47,191 nucleotides of DNA from an uncultured Eubacteriales bacterium. GTDB lineage: Bacteria > Bacillota > Clostridia > Christensenellales > Aristaeellaceae. Under the pieces are notes generated by a model that was not told the DNA's origin, ran no database searches, and saw nothing but the letters and a program-made list of their open reading frames with translations. The stretch lies in contig CADASK010000016.1 in assembly GCA_902790495.1 (NCBI GenBank), forward strand, positions 1-47,191, written 5' to 3'. Positions 43,535 through 47,191 of the stretch are shown here, piece after piece. The translations under genes were made by a program, and so were the position numbers. Position 1 is the first letter of the stretch; every line of letters begins with the position of its first letter.

Positions 43535-44788
43535 GTGAAGGAAAGCCGGGTTCTTGAATGGAAGCAGGAAGTGACCAACACGTTTTTGAAGACGGTCAGT
43601 GCCTTTGCAAACTTTGGCACGGGTACGATTCTTTTCGGCGTCAATGACAAGGGCAAGCCCGTCGGCATCCCTGACGCGAACAAAGCGGCCCTTGACCTTG
43701 AAAACCGCATCAACGACAGCATCTCGCCCAAGCCGGACTATGCGATCAGCGTCGACAGCGAGACCCGCGTCATTAGCCTGGTCGTCCATGAGGGAAAATA
43801 TAAGCCTTACCTCTACAAGGGCAAAGCCTATCGCAGGAGCGATACGGCCACGGTGGAGGTGGATCAGGTGGAGCTGAAACGCCTGACGCTGGAGGGAGAG
43901 AATCTTTCCTACGAAGAGCTTCCTTATCGCGGTGAGCCTTTGCAGTTCCGGTACCTGGAGGCAAAGCTGAAAGAGATTCTGCAGGTGAGCGAATTAAACG
44001 ATGATCTGCTGCGCACGCTGGGGCTGCTCAACCGGGACAGGCAGTATAACATCGCGGCCGCGCTGTTTGCGGATGAAAATCCCTTCAGCGGCATCGATTC
44101 GGTGCGGTTCGGGAACAGCATCAGCGAGATGCTGGATCGGGAAACGTTCACCGGGATCTGCGTCCTGCGCCAGTACGACGGCGCTGTCGCCATGTACAGG
44201 CGGTATTACCAGTACGAGAAGATCGAGGGGATCCGGAGGGAGACGGTGCAGTTCATCCCTGAGACAGCTTTTCGGGAAGCCGTGGCGAACGCGCTGGTGC
44301 ACAGAACCTGGGATGTCAACGCGCATATCCGCATCTCCATGTTCCCGGATCGGATCGAGATCGTGTCTCCCGGCGGCCTGCCCAGGGGAATCACGCCGGA
44401 TGAATTCCTCAACGGCTATCTCTCCAACCTGCGGAATCCGATTCTCGGCAATGTGTTCTTCCGCCTGCATTACATCGAGATGTTCGGCACCGGCATCCGG
44501 CGGATGAAGGAGGCCTATGCGGATGCCGTGCGCAAGCCGTCCTTTGAGATTACCGATCACGCGGTCAAGGTTGTGCTGCCCTGCACGGATATGAAGCTCG
44601 AGGTCTCCACGGACAGCCAGAGAGTGATGGAGGCGCTCGGCAGCGGCATGATACTCTCCAGCAAGGAGATCGCGGAGCGTCTGAATTGGAGTAAGGACAA
44701 AACGATCCGCATCCTCAACGACCTGTCCGCCAAAGGGTACGTTGCCAAAGTGGGTCAGGGACGCGGAACCAAATATGTGAAGTGCTGA
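43535..44788 (+). CDS. AlbA_2 (Schlafen-like)/HATPase/winged-helix protein
   Basis: This 417-aa protein starts at GTG, with GGAGG about 9 nt before it. Residues about 1-115 form an AlbA_2 domain (LEWKQEV, FANFGTGTILFGVNDKGKPVGI, KPYLYKGKAYRRSDTAT). About 235-330 form an HATPase_c_4 ATP-binding domain (FREAVANALVHRTWD, DRIEIVSPGGLPRGITPDE, MFGTGIRRM). A C-terminal winged helix (LSSKEIAERLNWSKDKTIRI) follows. Such proteins are often annotated as ATP-binding or RecG-related regulators; some occur in defence or stress loci. With the operator array upstream, autoregulation is likely. Its base composition is lower in GC than its neighbours. Confidence 0.87.
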   Translation: MKESRVLEWKQEVTNTFLKTVSAFANFGTGTILFGVNDKGKPVGIPDANKAALDLENRINDSISPKPDYAISVDSETRVISLVVHEGKYKPYLYKGKAYRRSDTATVEVDQVELKRLTLEGENLSYEELPYRGEPLQFRYLEAKLKEILQVSELNDDLLRTLGLLNRDRQYNIAAALFADENPFSGIDSVRFGNSISEMLDRETFTGICVLRQYDGAVAMYRRYYQYEKIEGIRRETVQFIPETAFREAVANALVHRTWDVNAHIRISMFPDRIEIVSPGGLPRGITPDEFLNGYLSNLRNPILGNVFFRLHYIEMFGTGIRRMKEAYADAVRKPSFEITDHAVKVVLPCTDMKLEVSTDSQRVMEALGSGMILSSKEIAERLNWSKDKTIRILNDLSAKGYVAKVGQGRGTKYVKC

Positions 44789-44811
44789 GGGTGCGCCTCT
44801 TCACCCAACAC

Positions 44812-44845
44812 AAAAGCCTCTCTCCTTCATCGGGAGAGAGGCTAT
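44812..44845 (-). terminator. Terminator of rpsU
   Basis: AGCCTCTCTCC (44815-44825) pairs with GGAGAGAGGCT (44833-44843). In minus-strand RNA it is followed by UUUUG, 12 nt after the rpsU stop. It may also stop the AlbA_2 transcript. Confidence 0.85.
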
Positions 44846-44856
44846 CTTGCGCTGAA

Positions 44857-45030
44857 TTACCACTTGCGCTTGCGCGCGGCCTCAGCCTTCTTCTTGCGCT
44901 TCACGCTGGGCTTCTCGTAATGTTCGCGCTTACGAACCTCCTGGATGACACCCGCGCGGGCACACTGGCGTTTAAACCGCTTCAGAGCGCTCTCCAGGGA
45001 CTCATTCTCACGTACACGGACCTCGGACAC
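44857..45030 (-). CDS. rpsU: 30S ribosomal protein S21
   Basis: This 57-aa protein starts at GTG (45030-45028), with GGAGGG 7 nt before it. Residues [40 protein letters not shown] and a basic C-terminus ending KRKW are diagnostic of S21. It is a component of the 30S platform near the 16S rRNA 3-prime end. It is a single-gene unit with its own promoter and terminator. Confidence 0.97.
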   Translation of the reverse strand: MSEVRVRENESLESALKRFKRQCARAGVIQEVRKREHYEKPSVKRKKKAEAARKRKW

Positions 45031-45105
45031 TGTTATCCCTCCTCTCGCTCATCCATCGCCTTGACATCAGTCGGCAGAGACGGACGGACGGCGAACCGTG
45101 CGATT

Positions 45106-45134
45106 ATTATACCGCTTTTATGCCCACTCGTCAA
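45106..45134 (-). promoter_or_regulatory. Promoter of rpsU
   Basis: TTGACG (45134-45129), 17-bp spacer, TATAAT (45111-45106), reading leftwards. The leader is about 70 nt. Confidence 0.85.
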
Positions 45135-45195
45135 TGGCTTTTTTTGTGAAGTGACAAAGAACTGGTGCGCGGGGGCGGGACGCAGCCGGGTTCGC

Positions 45196-46647
45196 TCACT
45201 CCTTGGGCATCGACACGGCGGCGCGGCCCTCGCCGCGCACGGTCAGCGCGGGGCAGGAGGCGGGCAGGAAGACCGTCTCGCCCTTGCGCAGGGCCAGGGT
45301 ATCGCTGTCCCAGGTCAGGGTCACGTCGTCCTCCAGGGCGGTCAGCAGGGCAAAGCTGCGCACGGGGGGCACGGGCACGTTGCCGCGCAGCAGATCCAGG
45401 GTGAAATAGGTGGTGTTCAGCACCCGGGCGCGGGCGGTCTCTGGCGCGGGCACGGGGTCGAGGCGGAAGCTCAGGTCGGTCACGTCCAGCGCCTTGTCCA
45501 GGTGCAACTCGCGGCGGTTGCCCTGGGCGTCGGTGCGGTCCCAGTCGTAGAAGCGGTAGGTGATGTCGCTAGACTGCTGGATCTCGTACAGGGTGATGCC
45601 CGCACCGATGGCGTGCACGCAGCCGGACGGGATGAAGCACACGTCGCCGGCCTTGACCTGCACGCGGCGCAGCAGGGGCTCCACGGCCTTGCCCTGCTCG
45701 CAGGCGGCGCGCAGCTCGTCCAGGCTCACGCCGGGCTGCATGCCGTAGACCAGCTCGGCGCCCTCCGGCGCGTCGAGGATCAGCCAGGCCTCGGTCTTGC
45801 CGAGCTTGCCGCCCTCGTGCTCGGCGGCGTAGGCGTCGCCCGGGTGCACCTGCACGGAGAGGGTGTCGGTGGCATCGATCAGCTTGAGCAGCAGCGGGAA
45901 GTCGCGGAAGACGTAATTCCCCGCGAAGGGATGGCCGTACTGGCGGATCAGCTCCGGCAGGGTGATGCCGGTCACGTCGCGGCTCTCCAGGCCGGGGATG
46001 CAGCTGACCTCGAGGCTCTCGCCGGTGGGCACCTCGGGGATGTTCTTGCCGAAGACCGTGCGCAGCTTCTCGCCGCCCCAGGGGGTCAGCTTGCCGCCGC
46101 GGAAGGCCGGCATCATGCGCAGGGGCAGCAGCGGGCAGTCCTCGGTGAGGCGCTTCTCGTAGGCGATGTAGCGCTCCTCCTCGCGGCCCTCAAAGCGCAG
46201 GCCGCCGGCCTCGCGCATGCCCAGGGAGCGGTAGAAGCTGCGGCCGGCGCGGTTGTCCTCGCCCACGTAGCAGCGCAGGCAGTCACAGCCCAGCCCCACC
46301 AGGATGCTGATGACGTCCTCGACCGCCTTGTGGCCCAGGCCGTCGCCCTGCAGCACGGGCCGCACGGCGAGACGGTGGAACACGCCGGGGCGCACGCCGA
46401 AGAGCCAGTTGACCTGGTTGTAGGCCGGCTCCATGTCCAGCCCCACGGTGACGGCGATGGACATGCCGTGCTCGCCGTAGAGGCAGTACAGCCGGCCTGC
46501 GCGGATGTCCTCGCGCACCATGTCCTCGTTGGGATAGACACCCCATGTCCACTGGTGGGAGCCGCTCTCCACCATATCGTCGATGGTGTGCTGATACAGC
46601 TCGCAGATGGCGTCAAAATCGGTCTCCTGGGCTTTGCGCAGAATCAT
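45196..46647 (-). CDS. GNAT acetyltransferase fused to class I mannose-6-phosphate isomerase
   Basis: This 483-aa protein has two domains. Residues 1-166 are a GNAT N-acetyltransferase with the acetyl-CoA loop in LAVRPVLQGDGLGHKAVEDV (94-113) and the C-terminal FYRSLGM motif. Residues about 171-483 are a mannose-6-phosphate isomerase with zinc ligands Q266 and H268 (LSVQVHPGDAYA), E286 (GKTEAWLIL) and H345 (IPSGCVHAIG). The isomerase links fructose-6-phosphate with mannose-6-phosphate for mannose use or glycan precursors. The acetyltransferase substrate is unknown. The junction is in frame with no stop, and the only good ribosome binding site (GGGAGAG) precedes the GNAT start. Confidence 0.9.
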   Translation of the reverse strand: MILRKAQETDFDAICELYQHTIDDMVESGSHQWTWGVYPNEDMVREDIRAGRLYCLYGEHGMSIAVTVGLDMEPAYNQVNWLFGVRPGVFHRLAVRPVLQGDGLGHKAVEDVISILVGLGCDCLRCYVGEDNRAGRSFYRSLGMREAGGLRFEGREEERYIAYEKRLTEDCPLLPLRMMPAFRGGKLTPWGGEKLRTVFGKNIPEVPTGESLEVSCIPGLESRDVTGITLPELIRQYGHPFAGNYVFRDFPLLLKLIDATDTLSVQVHPGDAYAAEHEGGKLGKTEAWLILDAPEGAELVYGMQPGVSLDELRAACEQGKAVEPLLRRVQVKAGDVCFIPSGCVHAIGAGITLYEIQQSSDITYRFYDWDRTDAQGNRRELHLDKALDVTDLSFRLDPVPAPETARARVLNTTYFTLDLLRGNVPVPPVRSFALLTALEDDVTLTWDSDTLALRKGETVFLPASCPALTVRGEGRAAVSMPKE

Positions 46648-46679
46648 GTGGATCTCTCCCTTCGGCTGAAATGGTAAAC

Positions 46680-46712
46680 GGAAAGCCTGCCGCCAAACGG
46701 ACAGGCTTTTCC
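46680..46712 (-). terminator. Terminator after the FMN-binding gene
   Basis: GGAAAGCCTG (46680-46689) pairs with CAGGCTTTTCC (46702-46712) with a bulge. It lies 14 nt after the stop of the minus-strand gene at 46726. The U-run in that direction is short. Confidence 0.65.
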
Positions 46713-46725
46713 TTTTTGGTTTGTG

Positions 46726-47191
46726 TCAGTTGGCCAGGCTGTTCAGAGCATCCACCACGGCGGTGGAGGTGATGGTGGCGGAGGCCACGGCGTCGATGCC
46801 CTCGCCGAGCTTGACGGGCAGGGTCTTGCCGATGAACTGCTTGGTGAAGTCCGTGAAGTCCTCTTCCGCGCACTTCTGTCCCAGGCCGGGGGTCTGGGTG
46901 GAGGCGTCGACGGTCAGGGCGGTGATGGTGTTGCTGCCGTCCAGGGTAGCGGTGACGGTGATCTCCTGGCCGTCAAAGGCCGCGATCTTGGCGGTCTTAT
47001 CGGCAGCGGCGGGAGCCTCAGCGGGTTCCTCGGCGGCGGGGGCAGCTTCCTCAGCGGGAGCGGCCTCACCGGCCAGGCTGTTCAGGGCGTCGACCACGGC
47101 GGTGGAGGTGATGGTGGCGGAGGCCACGGCGTCGATGCCCTCGCCGAGCTTGACGGGCAGGGTCTTGCCGATGAACTGCTTGGTGAAGTCC
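46726..47191 (-). CDS. FMN-binding domain protein, tandem repeats (partial, start outside window)
   Basis: The visible 154 C-terminal residues contain two nearly identical segments of about 40 residues, DFTKQFIGKTLPVKLGEGID followed by AVASATITSTAVVDALNSLA. They are joined by an Ala/Glu/Pro-rich linker (EEAAPAAEEPAEAPAAADK) and a beta segment (IAAFDGQEITVTATLDGSN). The ATxTST pattern matches the flavin-attachment threonine motif of FMN_bind domains (RnfG/NqrC type), where FMN is linked to Thr. The protein is probably extracytoplasmic and electron-carrying (inference). The upstream part lies beyond the right edge. Confidence 0.82.
   Translation of the reverse strand, partial: DFTKQFIGKTLPVKLGEGIDAVASATITSTAVVDALNSLAGEAAPAEEAAPAAEEPAEAPAAADKTAKIAAFDGQEITVTATLDGSNTITALTVDASTQTPGLGQKCAEEDFTDFTKQFIGKTLPVKLGEGIDAVASATITSTAVVDALNSLAN
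46732..46852. repeat. Direct repeat of 121 bp, copy 1 (in the FMN-binding gene)
   Basis: Near-identical to 47071-47191, offset by 339 bp (113 codons), so the frame is kept. Only a few base differences are seen. Confidence 0.9.
47071..47191. repeat. Direct repeat of 121 bp, copy 2 (cut by the window edge)
   Basis: Second unit of the duplication described at 46732-46852. It may extend beyond the edge. Confidence 0.9.

Overview
The window looks like chromosome from a GC-rich, low-motility-gene Gram-positive of the class Clostridia (inference). Reasons: near-consensus sigma-A promoters, strong AGGAGG ribosome binding sites, frequent TTG and GTG starts, the Firmicutes gene order mrnC-thyX-rlmB-yacP-sigH, a PrsA-like lipoprotein foldase, a short S21 gene, and large secreted proteins ending in BspA-type leucine-rich modules, which are common in gut and rumen Clostridia. 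No rRNA, tRNA, CRISPR array, prophage or insertion sequence was seen.

Layout. 1-390: edge of a minus-strand gene with a structured leader. 391-2444: HTH regulator overlapping a membrane Ser/Thr kinase with an outside leucine-rich domain. 2557-5937: secreted Ig-like/BspA protein. 6190-8904 (minus): small membrane protein, DUF969, DUF979 and pyrrolidone-carboxylate peptidase in one operon. 9082-10339: cobalamin riboswitch and btuF-like binding protein. 10473-15629: complete branched-chain amino acid ABC operon livJHMGF. 15809-18448: secreted transglutaminase-like protein. 18552-20162 (minus): PrsA-like lipoprotein. 20507-30426 (minus): a co-directional run of BIG2 exported protein, ruvC, ruvA, ruvB, queA, a DUF protein, MBL hydrolase, comEC and ywlG. 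30615-32528: cytosolic BMP-fold fusion protein. 32759-34003: phosphoesterase and HAD phosphatase, convergent. 34085-35874 (minus): btuC/btuD-like importer that probably partners the btuF 24 kb away. 36025-37443 (minus): exported protein and cytidylate-kinase-like protein. 37831-38181: rplS. 38302-39127: AbrB-MNT fusion antitoxin with HEPN toxin. 39270-43141: mrnC-thyX-rlmB-yacP-sigH. 43535-44788: AlbA_2/HATPase/wHTH regulator behind a cluster of operator repeats. 44857-45030 (minus): rpsU. 45196-46647 (minus): GNAT-mannose-6-phosphate isomerase fusion. 46726-47191 (minus): tandem FMN-binding protein running off the edge.

The least expected signal is not a gene. Eleven copies of a two-hairpin intergenic element are scattered through the window. 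The stem sequence changes from copy to copy, but both arms change together, while the loop GATCGCAAA is nearly constant. Two copies carry the same roughly 60-bp second palindrome inserted at the same point in the loop, and a second, unrelated two-hairpin family occurs twice with the same kind of paired changes. The other standouts are the AbrB-MNT/HEPN pair, the PrsA foldase whose catalytic domain is split by a long Ala-rich helix, the sigH start lying 137 bp inside yacP, and the operator array ahead of the AlbA_2 gene.
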